This document shows, piece after piece, positions 40,540 through 49,822 of a DNA stretch of 56,210 nucleotides. Origin of the DNA: Rhodospirillaceae bacterium (GTDB lineage Bacteria > Pseudomonadota > Alphaproteobacteria > GCA-2731375); NCBI GenBank assembly GCA_018701215.1, contig JABIWH010000003.1, positions 1 through 56,210 on the forward strand, given 5' to 3'. Position numbers and translations under genes: made by a program. The notes under the pieces are model-generated. The model worked only from the letters and a program-made list of their open reading frames with translations. It was not told where the DNA came from and ran no database searches. Every line of letters starts with the position of its first letter. The stretch's first letter is position 1.

Positions 40540-40601
40540 TGATCCCGATGTTCGCCTGTACTGTGGGTCAACCGTTGCAATTTAGGAAGTCTTGTCGCCA
40601 G

Positions 40602-41810
40602 ATGAAATATGATTTTGACCGTATCGCCACGCCGCGCGGCATTGGATCCGTCAAATGGGAGCACCGAAAAGGCGACAATGGGCTTGAAGCCTGGGACGCC
40701 ACCGAAGAGATAGACGGCAAACGGCAAGTGCTGCCCATGTGGGTTGCCGACATGGATTTCGCCATCGCCGAGCCCATTCGCCGGGCGTTGGAGGCGCGGG
40801 CGGCCATACCCAGTGTTGGCTATACCTATAAGACCGATGCCTATCTTTCCGCTGTCACCGGTTGGATGCAGCGCCGTCATGGTTGGACGGTGGAAAAGGA
40901 TTGGATCGCTACCGCCTCCGGCGTGGTGCCGGCCTTAAACATGCTGGTTCGCACCTTCACCCAGGCAGGCGACGGCGTCATCGTGCAGCCGCCGGTCTAT
41001 CATCCGTTTTATATGGTGATCGAAAACAATGACGCCCGCGTGGTGCGCAACCCCCTGCGGCTGGTCGATGGCCGTTATGAAATGGATTTCCAGGATCTGG
41101 AGGCAAAGGCTTCTGATCCCACCGTCAAGATGCTTCTATTGTGTAGCCCGCACAATCCGGTAGGCCGGGTTTGGAACGAAGCGGAACTAAGCCGGCTGGG
41201 GGAAATCTGCAACCGCCATGACGTGCTGGTGGTGGCGGATGAATTACATGCTGACCTCATGTTGAACGGATCGGTGTTCAAGCCTTACGCGGCGCTGGGA
41301 AGGGCATGCGCTGAAAACGCTATCGTCTGTAGCGCCGCGTCCAAGACTTTTTCCCTGGCCGGCATGCATACGGCCCACATCATCACGCCCAATCCTGAAC
41401 TTAGATCCCAGGTCGGCGCCGGTCTACAAAAGGCGACCATGTTCGGCATGAATCCATTCGGTGCGGCTGCCGTGCAAGCGGCTTACGACGAGGGGGAGGA
41501 ATGGCTGCGACAGGTGCTTGCCTATATCCAGGGCAATATGGATTTCATGGCCGGGTACTTGGCCAAGAATTTGCCGCACATCCGCATGATCAAACCAGAA
41601 GCCACTTATTTGGCTTGGTTGGACTGCCGTGCGCTGGGGCTGGACAAGGCGCAGTTGGAGGACCTGATGCTGAACAAGGCGGGGCTCTATTTGGATGAAG
41701 GTTATATCTTTGGCGAAGAAGGTGCGGGCTTTGAACGGATCAATGTCGCATGCCCCCGCTTCATTTTGGAGGACGCCATGCGCCGATTGACGGATGCTGT
41801 CACCCATTGA
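40602..41810 (+). CDS. PatB/MalY-type PLP enzyme (cystathionine beta-lyase-like aminotransferase)
   Basis: A 402-residue fold-type I enzyme of the MalY/PatB group, which cleave C-S bonds of cysteine conjugates and cystathionine. It opens MKYDFDRIATPRGIGSVKWE with LPMWVADMDFAIAEPI, then PPVYHPFYMVIENNDARVV, LLLCSPHNPVGRVW, VVADELHADLML and the Schiff-base Lys in CSAASKTFSLAGMHTAHI. The ATG at 40602 gives the family's usual N-terminus; the in-frame start at 40539 would add 21 unrelated residues and fall on the hairpin. An AGGA lies 14 bases upstream, so the ribosome site is not ideal. It is divergent from urtA. Confidence 0.88.
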   Translation: MKYDFDRIATPRGIGSVKWEHRKGDNGLEAWDATEEIDGKRQVLPMWVADMDFAIAEPIRRALEARAAIPSVGYTYKTDAYLSAVTGWMQRRHGWTVEKDWIATASGVVPALNMLVRTFTQAGDGVIVQPPVYHPFYMVIENNDARVVRNPLRLVDGRYEMDFQDLEAKASDPTVKMLLLCSPHNPVGRVWNEAELSRLGEICNRHDVLVVADELHADLMLNGSVFKPYAALGRACAENAIVCSAASKTFSLAGMHTAHIITPNPELRSQVGAGLQKATMFGMNPFGAAAVQAAYDEGEEWLRQVLAYIQGNMDFMAGYLAKNLPHIRMIKPEATYLAWLDCRALGLDKAQLEDLMLNKAGLYLDEGYIFGEEGAGFERINVACPRFILEDAMRRLTDAVTH

Positions 41811-41963
41811 TCCATCAAGGTATGGCCAGGCGGTTATAGGCAGCTATTAATGTTGTGGATGGCTCCCACCCACCGGCATTGAGGTGTTATGTATTAGGAA
41901 ACCCTAACAGTCCGGAGATCGGACAAGAGCGTAGCCGCTTTTCGCTCCCCAATTTTTGGCTTC

Positions 41964-42962
41964 TTAAACTTTCGCCATGACGTCATGGGCGAACCATTCG
42001 ATTTGGTCATTCATCTCGGCCAGAGTGTTGGCAGGGATCATCAGAGCTGAACAGTGATCGACGCCGATGGATTTTAGCTTCTCGATCTTTTCGATGACGG
42101 TATTAGGTGAACCAACTAGATTGGCCGCTACCTGCTGACTTAGATCACGGGCCGTATAGGCAAGCGATTGCCGGTGTGCGACCAGACCGCTGGCCATATA
42201 ATTAGTCTCTGCTTCTTCATCGGTCTTAGCGAGCAACATTGAGAATTGTGGCGCAATTTCGACCGCATCTTGAGGCCGGCCCAGTTCGGCAGTGCGGTTC
42301 TTCAGAATTTTGATGCGCTCTTCCAATTCCGGAAGCGGACGCCATCCTGACAGCCAGCCGTGGCCATACCGCGCGGCGCGTTCGACCGTCGCCATGTTGT
42401 GGCCACCAATAAATAGCGGGTAGGGATCCTGTTTTGGTTTCGGGAACATCGCAACGTCCTTGAAGGCATAGAAGTTCCCGTCATGGCTGGCCGAGGTCTC
42501 GGTGATCAGTTCCAAGAATGCCTCGATCCCCTCATCCAGCATGTCGCCGCGCCGCGCGCCTTTCAGGCGGGGCGACATGGCGGTGAACTCCTCGCGGTAG
42601 GCCCCAAGTCCGACGGCTAGGATGAAACGGCCGCCCGATAGACGGTCCAACGTTGCAACTTGTTTCGCCAGGTAAACCGGTTCCCGCATGGGCATGACAA
42701 GAAGAGCGGTCCCGACCATAAGGCGTTCCGTGGCCTGGGCGCACATCGCAAGCGTGATCAATGGCTCGTAAAAGTTTGGTGCTTTTCCGGGGTGCAGCTC
42801 CGTCACATATTTCTGGGTGGTGATGTGATCATTGCCCCAGACCGAATGGTAGCCTAGCCGTTCGCACAATTGCGCCTGGGCAACGAAATCCCCAGGCCCG
42901 GCAAAAGGAATGGGATACATGACGCCTTCGAAGCCGGTCGAGAGGCAAATACTAAATTTCAT
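41964..42962 (-). CDS. luciferase-like (LLM class) flavin-dependent oxidoreductase, F420-type subfamily
   Basis: A 332-residue TIM-barrel monooxygenase-type protein: MKFSICLSTGFEGVMYPIPF, ERLGYHSVWGNDHI, RLMVGTALLVMPMREPVYLA, TLDRLSGGRFILAVGLGAYR, LFIGGHNMATVERAARYGHGWL. This family uses reduced FMN or F420. It ends the molybdenum-hydroxylase operon, 10 bp downstream of a second LLM protein, with GAGG eight bases before the ATG. The two proteins are clearly distant from each other, so they likely do successive steps or make a two-component oxygenase. No flavin reductase is visible near them. Confidence 0.85.
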   Translation of the reverse strand: MKFSICLSTGFEGVMYPIPFAGPGDFVAQAQLCERLGYHSVWGNDHITTQKYVTELHPGKAPNFYEPLITLAMCAQATERLMVGTALLVMPMREPVYLAKQVATLDRLSGGRFILAVGLGAYREEFTAMSPRLKGARRGDMLDEGIEAFLELITETSASHDGNFYAFKDVAMFPKPKQDPYPLFIGGHNMATVERAARYGHGWLSGWRPLPELEERIKILKNRTAELGRPQDAVEIAPQFSMLLAKTDEEAETNYMASGLVAHRQSLAYTARDLSQQVAANLVGSPNTVIEKIEKLKSIGVDHCSALMIPANTLAEMNDQIEWFAHDVMAKV

Positions 42963-42972
42963 GGCAACATCC

Positions 42973-43938
42973 TCAGGTCTGGGAACGGAGGGCGGACAGG
43001 ACCGCCGTTATCTGTTCCGGTGTACGCATCGAAGCCAGAACCGTGCCGTCGAGACCGGCGGCCTGATAGGCGTCAAGCCTGGTTCGGAAGGTATTCGGCG
43101 TTCCCGCCGCGGCATGGCGTTCGACGATGGTGTCGTCGATCAGTTTGTCCACGGCATCACCATTGCCAGATGCAATCGCCTCGTTGACTGCCGCCTGATC
43201 CAGGTGGCTGCCCGCGAGTTCGAGGTTCTGGGCATGATGTTTTCCGCGTAACGTCGTCGCCAGAACGCGCCGCACACGATCAAAAGCCGCGTTTGCGTCG
43301 TCGGCAACGGCTGCGTATACAAGCCCGTGACTGTGAAATTCCGCAGCCAAACCGTTTGCCGACACCTGCGCCAAGCTCCAGCGCACAAACTCGACCGACG
43401 CACCTGCCGATAACAGTACGCCATCAGCGTGGGAACCTGCGAGCCGAAGCATCTTGGGGCCAGAGGCCGCCAGCAGCAGAGGGATATAATGTTGGCCGGA
43501 GCCAAGCGCCCTACCGGAAGCCTCAAAGCGCTCTCCCTTGATCTGTACCGTCTCTCCCCTCAATAAGGCACGGCAAATATCCAGGGCCTCGCGCATCGGG
43601 CCAAGCGGTGCCGCCGTGTTGATCCCCACATTGGCCAGATCCGCTGGTGCCCCGACGCCGAGGCACAGAGAAATTCGACCGGGAAAAAATTCGTCAATCG
43701 TCGCCGCCGCCATGGCCGCATGCACCGGATGGACCAAATAGGGGCTGATGGCCACCAAGGTTATCTTCAAATGCGGGTGCCGGTTCAGCAATACGCTGGC
43801 CGTTACGATGGGATCGCGCTGATACAGGTGACAGGCCAGCCAAATCGAATTGACGCCGCCGTCAACCGCCGCCTGCGCTTTCGCTAGAACCGCTTCAACC
43901 GGTTCGCGGCCGTCAAATGAAATGCTAGGTCCGGGCAA
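42973..43938 (-). CDS. luciferase-like (LLM class) flavin-dependent oxidoreductase, second type
   Basis: A 321-residue LLM-family protein like methylene-H4MPT reductase-type enzymes: SFDGREPVEAVLAKAQAAVD, IWLACHLYQRDPIVTASVLL, FFPGRISLCLGVGAPADLANV, LLLAASGPKMLRLAGSHADG, and a helical C-terminus. It has a TTG start at 43938 that lies within coxS, after GTGGAAAG, so translation is coupled. It differs from its neighbour in length and motifs. Substrate unknown; context with a molybdenum hydroxylase suggests oxidation of a ring compound. Confidence 0.82.
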   Translation of the reverse strand: MPGPSISFDGREPVEAVLAKAQAAVDGGVNSIWLACHLYQRDPIVTASVLLNRHPHLKITLVAISPYLVHPVHAAMAAATIDEFFPGRISLCLGVGAPADLANVGINTAAPLGPMREALDICRALLRGETVQIKGERFEASGRALGSGQHYIPLLLAASGPKMLRLAGSHADGVLLSAGASVEFVRWSLAQVSANGLAAEFHSHGLVYAAVADDANAAFDRVRRVLATTLRGKHHAQNLELAGSHLDQAAVNEAIASGNGDAVDKLIDDTIVERHAAAGTPNTFRTRLDAYQAAGLDGTVLASMRTPEQITAVLSALRSQT

Positions 43939-44392
43939 GGCTTTCCACCGCTTCGATAATCTTTTGATAACCGGTACAGCGGCAGATGTTTCCGTTCAAA
44001 TGATGCTCGATCTCCGCCCGTTTTGGCCTCGGATCTGATGCCAGTAACGCCTTGGCCGCAAGAATCATGCCAGGGGTGCAAAAGCCGCATTGGAGCGCCC
44101 CATGTTCCAGGAATGCTGCCTGAACCGGATCAAGATCATCCGGGCCGCCCAAACCTTCAATCGTTACAACAGCGGCGGCGTCGGCATCCACCGCCAACAT
44201 GGTGCAACTGCTCACGGGCCGCCCATCCACCAGAACGGTGCAGGCCCCGCATACCTGCATCTCGCAGGACCGTTTGACACCGTGCAAGGCATGGCCGTCG
44301 CGCAGGAAATCAATCAACAATGTATGGGATGCCACTGTCGCTTCAACCGGATTGCCATTGAGGTTGAGCGAAATCTTGTGAGATGTTGGCAT
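43925..44392 (-). CDS. molybdenum hydroxylase 2Fe-2S subunit (CoxS/xanthine dehydrogenase small subunit-like)
   Basis: A 155-residue electron-transfer subunit. The plant-type 2Fe-2S cluster ligands are in CEMQVCGACTVLVDG and VSSC; the second, all-helical cluster in QCGFCTPGMIL and NICRCTGYQKI. It passes electrons from the molybdenum subunit to FAD. Its ATG shares one base with the coxM-like stop (TAATG) and its end overlaps the LLM gene by 14 bp. Confidence 0.95.
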   Translation of the reverse strand: MPTSHKISLNLNGNPVEATVASHTLLIDFLRDGHALHGVKRSCEMQVCGACTVLVDGRPVSSCTMLAVDADAAAVVTIEGLGGPDDLDPVQAAFLEHGALQCGFCTPGMILAAKALLASDPRPKRAEIEHHLNGNICRCTGYQKIIEAVESLART

Positions 44393-45246
44393 TACACAGA
44401 TACCTTTCTACCCAGCGCCGCGGCAATCGCGCGATGCGCCACGGTCAGCGCCAAATGCCGGCGGTAATCCGCGCTGGCATCTTCATCGTCAATAACATCA
44501 AGCTCGCCGATATCCGCCGCGATGGCCTGTTTCAAGGCATTATCAGGCACATCCGGGTTGGCTGCGATATAACGCTCCGCGCTCGGCAGCGACGCCGGGC
44601 AGCCTGCGACACAGCCGACCCAGACGCGCGCGCTAGTACTGGGATCATTCGCCAGCACCACAGCCGCCCCGGCGACAGTTCGATGACCATGGACCACCCG
44701 CTCGTAGCTTATGCCACCGGCAGCCAAGGGAATTTCGATCCGCAGGAGAATTTCGTCCATTGCGCGAATGGTTTCAAGCGCCCCGGTTATGAATTGGCTG
44801 GCGGCCACGCGACGTTCGCCGCGCGCGGACTTCAGGTATAGTTGCGCATCAAGCGCGGCAAGCAGTATCGGCGGGTCGGCGCGTGGTTCGGCAAAGCAAA
44901 GATTGCCGCCAATGGTGCCTGAGGCACGGACGCGGACATTGGCGATCGAGGCACAAAGTCTGGCAAGGGCCGGCAATGTATCGCGAATGACCGCGTTTAC
45001 GGCAATGTCGGCGTGGGTCGCGAGGGCGCCTAGCGATACCATGTCATCGTGCCTGGCAATCGCGCGCAGCTCCGGAATCCGCTTAAGATCAACAAAGTTC
45101 TGGTAATCCGCAAAGTGCATTTTCATCGCAAGAAGCAATTCTGTACCACCTGCGTAAGGCGAGACGTCGTCAGCATGGCACGTCATGAACGAGACGGCTT
45201 CATCCAGAGTTCTCGGGCGGTGATAATTGAACGGTCTAGGCAGCAT
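44392..45246 (-). CDS. molybdenum hydroxylase FAD subunit (CoxM-like)
   Basis: A 284-residue flavin subunit. MLPRPFNYHRPRTLDEAVSF begins the protein; the FAD-binding GGTELLLAMKM and TIGGNLCFAEPRADPP motifs follow, and a C-terminal domain with YRRHLALTVAHRAI closes it. Of three adjacent possible starts, ATG at 45246 is best spaced from GAGG. It overlaps the end of the large-subunit gene by 11 bp. Confidence 0.93.
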   Translation of the reverse strand: MLPRPFNYHRPRTLDEAVSFMTCHADDVSPYAGGTELLLAMKMHFADYQNFVDLKRIPELRAIARHDDMVSLGALATHADIAVNAVIRDTLPALARLCASIANVRVRASGTIGGNLCFAEPRADPPILLAALDAQLYLKSARGERRVAASQFITGALETIRAMDEILLRIEIPLAAGGISYERVVHGHRTVAGAAVVLANDPSTSARVWVGCVAGCPASLPSAERYIAANPDVPDNALKQAIAADIGELDVIDDEDASADYRRHLALTVAHRAIAAALGRKVSV

Positions 45247-47506
45247 CATCACCTCGTTTACGCAGTGCGCGCCAAATTCTCTCCGGTGTTAAGGGAAGAT
45301 CGCGGATGCGGACACCATAACGGTGCGCCAGCGCGTTCGCGATGGCCGGCGCCACGGGCAGAATACCGCCTTCGCCCATACCCTTCGCGCCCATGGGGCC
45401 TGGACCGTCGCCGTTTTCGATCAACACAGTGTGGGCATGCCTGGGGACGTCATCCGCCGCCGGCACCCGGTAGGTGACGGGCGTTGCATTGACGGGTTGG
45501 CCATCGACGTAATCCAGCCGCTCGAACAGTGCGTGCCCCATGCCCTGCACGGCCGCGCCTTCTTCCTGGCCTTCCGCGCCGGTCCGGTTGATTGCCCGGC
45601 CGATATCGGCGACGCCGACATAGCGGCTGACCACCAATTCTCCGGTCTCTTCATTAACCTCGACATCGCAGGCGCCGACAGCCGTTTCCCAAAACAGCGG
45701 GGATTTCGTGAAATCGCTACCGCTGCGCGCCGGAGTAATCATGGCGCGGCCCACGACCTCACCGGAATCGATCCCAAACGCTTTGTGATAAAGCTCTTGG
45801 AAAGATAGGATTTCATCGCCATGGGCCACGCCTCCCGGGACCAGTTGAATGTCGTTCGGGGCACCGTCAAAGACGGACGTGGCCAGCGCCAGAATCTGAT
45901 CGCCGGCGTCGCGCGCCGCATCTTCGACGGCAAGACCCATAATCACGGTCGAGCGGCTGGCCCCGGTTCCCCAATCAAACGGCGCCGCTGCCGTATCGGG
46001 ATTGGCCACCCGAATTGAGCCGGGATCCTGGTTCAGGGTCTTTGCCGCCACCTCACGCAAAACCGCGCGCACTCCTTGGCCGATATCCACGCTGTTGGAC
46101 AGCACTACAATGGAACCATCCACCAGGACACGGACCAGCGCGCCGCCAATGGGCATGATGCCCGGATCCGTGGCGGCGATCGCGATGCCGGCGGCGGGGC
46201 CGCCGCCCAGATCCGCCATGGCCCGGTCCGCATGCTCCATCATTTCGGCCATATCGGCATCCAGCGGGCGCAAGGTGCTTAGAATCTCACCGCCGCGGGG
46301 CAGGAGATTTCGCCGCCTCAGATCGACCGGATCGATGCCCATGGCTTCACCGATCTCATCCATCTGGGACTCCGTGGCCCATACGGCCTGGGGGCCACCG
46401 ATGGAGCGGAAGGCCGCACCCGGCACGGTGTTCGTGTAGACAGCCTGAGCTTCTATTTCGAGATTTGCTATACCGTAGGGGCCGATGACACGATGCGCTG
46501 ATTTTGCGGCGACCGCCGGACCGGTGTCGGCATAGGCGCCGCCATCAAGAAGGATCTTGGCGCGCTTCGCTATAATCTTGCCGCTACCATCGACGGACGT
46601 GCGCAGGGTAATCGCCGCGCCCAGGCGGCGGCAGGTAAGCATCGATTCTTCAAGACTTAACGCGACCCGGACCGGGCGGCCAGCCTTGTGCGCCGCCGCG
46701 GCGACCAGCGGCTCGATCTTGACCGAAGCCTTGCCGCCAAAGCCGCCGCCAACCAGTGGCACAATAATCCGAACATTGGAGAGCGCCAACCCGAACACGC
46801 GTGACAGCACCTTTTGCACGGCCGTCGGCGACTGGGCGCCGGACCATACGGTCAGGTGATCGCCTTCGAAGGCGGCGACCACGCAGTGGGGCTCCATCGC
46901 GAAATGGGAAACGCCGGGAAAGGTGTAGGTCTGCTCGAAAACGTGGGCTGCCGCACTCTCCGCGGTATCCACGTCGCCCGTGCTGACCTGAAATCTCTGA
47001 AAAATATTGCTGCCGGCAACAGGTTTGGCTTCGCCCTTGAAATAGAAATCAGCGATCGTTTCGTGGACGTCATGCAAAAGTGGCGCCTCGGGCGCGATCG
47101 CCGCAATGGCATTGTCGACATACGGGAGATGCTCATAATCAACATCGATCAGATCGAGCGCCGCCTCCGCGATTTCTGGAGTTTCCGCGACCACGAGGGC
47201 CATCGGCTCTCCCACATAGCGCACTTTCCCAGCTGCGATCACGGGTCGGTCATTGAGAAATAGACCCCAATGATCCTGAGCTAACGTGGGGAGATCCTCT
47301 CCGGTCAGCACCGTAACCACGCCGTCGAGTGCGCCGGCCGCCGCGCAATCCAACCGGGCAATCCGCGCATGCGGCGCCGCACTGCGCAGAATGCGGCCAT
47401 GGGTCATACCAGGAACGCTGATATCGCTCGCGAACACCGCACGGCCGGTGATCTTTTCAAGCAGATCCGGTCTGGACGCGGCGCCGGTCGTCGGATGCTG
47501 TGTCAT
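45236..47506 (-). CDS. molybdenum hydroxylase large subunit (CoxL/XdhB-like, not CO dehydrogenase)
   Basis: A 756-residue molybdopterin-cytosine-dinucleotide-binding subunit. It starts RPDLLEKITGRAVFASDISV, has the PLVGGGFGGKASVKIEP cofactor segment, PGAAFRSIGGPQAVWATESQ, a VDIGQGVRAVLREVAAKT stretch and the catalytic Glu in MGAKGMGEGGILPVAPA. At the loop where form I CO dehydrogenase has AYxCSFR there is no Cys, so it is not a CO dehydrogenase. It hydroxylates an aromatic or N-heterocyclic carbon with water. First gene of the coxL-M-S-LLM-LLM unit. Confidence 0.92.
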   Translation of the reverse strand: MTQHPTTGAASRPDLLEKITGRAVFASDISVPGMTHGRILRSAAPHARIARLDCAAAGALDGVVTVLTGEDLPTLAQDHWGLFLNDRPVIAAGKVRYVGEPMALVVAETPEIAEAALDLIDVDYEHLPYVDNAIAAIAPEAPLLHDVHETIADFYFKGEAKPVAGSNIFQRFQVSTGDVDTAESAAAHVFEQTYTFPGVSHFAMEPHCVVAAFEGDHLTVWSGAQSPTAVQKVLSRVFGLALSNVRIIVPLVGGGFGGKASVKIEPLVAAAAHKAGRPVRVALSLEESMLTCRRLGAAITLRTSVDGSGKIIAKRAKILLDGGAYADTGPAVAAKSAHRVIGPYGIANLEIEAQAVYTNTVPGAAFRSIGGPQAVWATESQMDEIGEAMGIDPVDLRRRNLLPRGGEILSTLRPLDADMAEMMEHADRAMADLGGGPAAGIAIAATDPGIMPIGGALVRVLVDGSIVVLSNSVDIGQGVRAVLREVAAKTLNQDPGSIRVANPDTAAAPFDWGTGASRSTVIMGLAVEDAARDAGDQILALATSVFDGAPNDIQLVPGGVAHGDEILSFQELYHKAFGIDSGEVVGRAMITPARSGSDFTKSPLFWETAVGACDVEVNEETGELVVSRYVGVADIGRAINRTGAEGQEEGAAVQGMGHALFERLDYVDGQPVNATPVTYRVPAADDVPRHAHTVLIENGDGPGPMGAKGMGEGGILPVAPAIANALAHRYGVRIRDLPLTPERIWRALRKRGDDAA

Positions 47507-47785
47507 CGGCGTAGCAGCGCCGTGAGCGTCGGCGTTGGCGCCATGGCATCAGAGGCCATCGCGGCGCCAGCGATGAAAGGTTGTCTCGCGCGCATATACT
47601 TCGATTCCCTGGTTGGCGTGCTAGGTGATTGTCTCAATGTCATGATGCACGCGCAAGACCTCGATTGCGTCGTTTGACAACCGAGGCGGCGCGGAGACGG
47701 CCAAAAAGGCGCCTTTCAGCACGTCAACGAAGATTAGCCAAGACATGCTCCAGGAATTCAAAGAAAATGCAGCCACGAAACAAAG

Positions 47786-48961
47786 TCACAACAACCTCCG
47801 CACTGCTTGGATGAACTGCTCCAAGTCGTGTTCAGTATTGTAGTAGTGGGGGGCAACGCGCATGACCACGGGCAGTTTACGGGCCTCGGCATCGAGGCGC
47901 GTGCTGGATGGGTCGGAGGCACCAATTGCGATCCCTTGTTGGCGCAACACCGCTACGGTTTCGCGTGGCTCCAATCCGTCGATCGTGAAGCTCACAATTG
48001 CGCACTGTTGCGCGCCGATGTCTCTAATTTTTGCCCCGGGAAGTTGCTTCAACATATCTCGGCAGGTGGATGCCAGCTTCCAAACCCGATTTTGAATGGC
48101 CGCCAGCCCAAGCGCTGCCGCATATTCAACCGCGGCGCCTAGGCCGGCACGGAGGGCATAAGAGTTCTCCCAGGTCTCGAAGCGCCGGGCATCATCGCGG
48201 AGTTGATATTTATCCTTTGCCACCCACGGCGCGGCAAAGTGGTCGATCATCACGGGCTCCAAAGTTTCTAGCCATTTCCGGGCAACGTACAAGAAACCCG
48301 AACCCCTTGGTCCACGAAGAAACTTGCGACCCGTTGCAGACAGGAAATCGCAACCAATCGCGCCAACATCGACCGGCATTTGTCCGACCGCCTGGCAAGC
48401 GTCCAGCAGATAGGTGACGTTGTGTTTCTTGGCGATCCTGCCAACTTCTGCGGCCGGATTGACCAGCCCGCCATTAGTGGGGATCCAGGTCATCGCGATC
48501 AAACCGACACGATCATCGATCATGGTTTCAAGCGCCTCTAAATCAACCGCTCCACTCGCATCGCTTGGCACCACGTCGATATCAAGATCGTCCTTCTTTG
48601 CGCGCTGAAGAAACGCAACATAGTTTGCTGCGTATTCCGCCTCGCATGTCAGTATGCGCGTACCGGGTTTGAAGGGTAACGCGTAGAATGCCTGGCACCA
48701 GGCAACCGTCGCATTCTCCGTCAGGGCAATTTCTCTTCGATCCGATCCAAGATGTGCCGCAACCACATCATAAACGTTCTCCAACATGCCAGCCATTTGT
48801 GCCTGTGCCTCATAGCCACCCAGCCGCGCTTCCAACTTGGTATGATTGATCACCGCATCAATGACGGGTTGGGGCATCAAGGCGGACCCAGAGGCAAGCA
48901 AATGAATGCCTTCAGAAATGCCAGGTGTCTCGGCCCTTAATTTCTCAATGTCCAAATTCAC
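47786..48961 (-). CDS. class V PLP aminotransferase-fold enzyme (cysteine desulfurase / EgtE-like)
   Basis: A 391-residue class V fold protein: LTENATVAWCQAFYALPF, ILTCEAEYAANYVAFLQRA, MTWIPTNGGLVNPAAEVG, YLLDACQAVGQMPVDVG (pyridine Asp) and the Schiff-base Lys in SATGRKFLRGPRGSGFLYV. The segment around Lys is like that of EgtE and of isopenicillin N epimerase-like proteins, so C-S lyase or epimerase roles are possible; there is no EgtBCD near. A GTG at 48961 follows AAGGG and gives VNLDIEKLRAETPG; an in-frame codon at 49009 adds 16 residues. 279 bp separate it from the molybdenum operon, in which no gene was seen. Confidence 0.83.
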   Translation of the reverse strand: MNLDIEKLRAETPGISEGIHLLASGSALMPQPVIDAVINHTKLEARLGGYEAQAQMAGMLENVYDVVAAHLGSDRREIALTENATVAWCQAFYALPFKPGTRILTCEAEYAANYVAFLQRAKKDDLDIDVVPSDASGAVDLEALETMIDDRVGLIAMTWIPTNGGLVNPAAEVGRIAKKHNVTYLLDACQAVGQMPVDVGAIGCDFLSATGRKFLRGPRGSGFLYVARKWLETLEPVMIDHFAAPWVAKDKYQLRDDARRFETWENSYALRAGLGAAVEYAAALGLAAIQNRVWKLASTCRDMLKQLPGAKIRDIGAQQCAIVSFTIDGLEPRETVAVLRQQGIAIGASDPSSTRLDAEARKLPVVMRVAPHYYNTEHDLEQFIQAVRRLL

Positions 48962-49009
48962 GATCCCTTCTACTAATTCACAACGGATGTCCCATAAACG
49001 CGCTGCCAA

Positions 49010-49648
49010 CAGCCATTATCCCGAGCTGTTGCCGGATTTTTTCAGTCTGAACACTCCTAAAATCATGGGCCAAGAAAGCTTTTGTAAGTTCGGCTCAAGT
49101 CCTATTTCTGCTGGATGAATTCGTTTGGGCTTGGTCGGCTGATGTTTCTTTGACAATGCCGTTTCGAGACTTGTATTCCTAGTCTAGTTCTGCGCGCAAT
49201 GCCGCCAACTGACGCCTCTCCACCGGAGATCAAAAGCGACTTCTTTGGGCCGCCTTTCTCTTTGATCGAGTTTGTCTGCAATGCTCACTCTGGGTCAAAA
49301 CCGCTCTGTTGTCGCTTGCTAAAATAACGCTCGAAGCTAGGTTATTAGCAGACATCAGCCTGACGCCGATTTCTTTAACAAAATCTGCCATTCGCTGCCA
49401 TTCCTAACAATCCAATGCGGATGGAGTATGCGAGGTCGATCGCCGCGAAACTGCTCAGCCGGGACGTTCATAATGGCGCGCCGGTTTTGCCGCAAGACTA
49501 GGCATTGATATAGTCGGTTGTTAAATTTCCCGCGCCTCATACGCCTGCATGATGACACCGAACGTCTACGTGCCGGATCACGGTTCGCCTCGTGCACACG
49601 GTCGCTCATTGACTGACAAAAGTGAGCGCGAAGGGGCCGAAATCCTGC
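49010..49648. other. gene-poor interval
   Basis: About 640 bp with no convincing gene. Composition is more AT-rich than the flanks, with short open frames that have no ribosome sites or familiar motifs (for example an 84-codon minus frame at 49355-49609, which is basic and without homology that I can recognise). It may be the remains of an old insertion, but no inverted repeats or direct repeats were found by eye. Confidence 0.5.
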
Positions 49649-49822
49649 TCAAAAGACATCGAAATCATCCGCGCCAAGGTCGGTTTTCGGTACTTCCAGC
49701 AAGGTGTCGCCGTTGTTGCCGTCCAGTGCGATCACCATATCAGTTGAATCCCTGTCCGCACTGGCCACCAAGAGCGCCAACAGACCGGCAGGCGCCGTTG
49801 TTGGACCGGCCGGTATTAATTC
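49649..49822 (-). pseudogene. relic of a second RTX-type C-terminus, out of frame with the giant protein
   Basis: Directly downstream of the giant gene's stop, a different frame stays open for 57 codons and ends at TGA (49649). It contains DRDSTDMVIALDGNNGDTLL and EVPKTDLGADDFDVF. The last residues repeat the ending pattern of the giant protein (ADLHEDDFLLN). A possible start is an ATG at 49738. This looks like the tail of a related gene whose rest was lost; a read-through or frameshift product is another reading. Confidence 0.4.

Larger units (their letters stand above)
40169..40601. other. regulatory interval between urtA and the patB-like gene
   Basis: This 433-bp divergent region has no gene. 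It holds two NtrC-like dyads (40225-40236 and 40260-40274), the palindrome GCATTAAA-T-TTTAATGC (40273-40289) overlapping the second dyad, and a perfect hairpin CGGATTCA-AAAAA-TGAATCCG (40519-40539). Between 40290 and 40500 nothing was recognised. Confidence 0.5.

Noticed and set aside
45236..47506. CO dehydrogenase assignment for the CoxL-like protein
   Set aside because: The form I active-site loop AYxCSFR is missing; only the general molybdenum hydroxylase assignment is supported.
49355..49609. 84-codon minus-strand frame in the gene-poor interval
   Set aside because: Basic, no recognisable motif, no ribosome site, and poor codon pattern; treated as chance.
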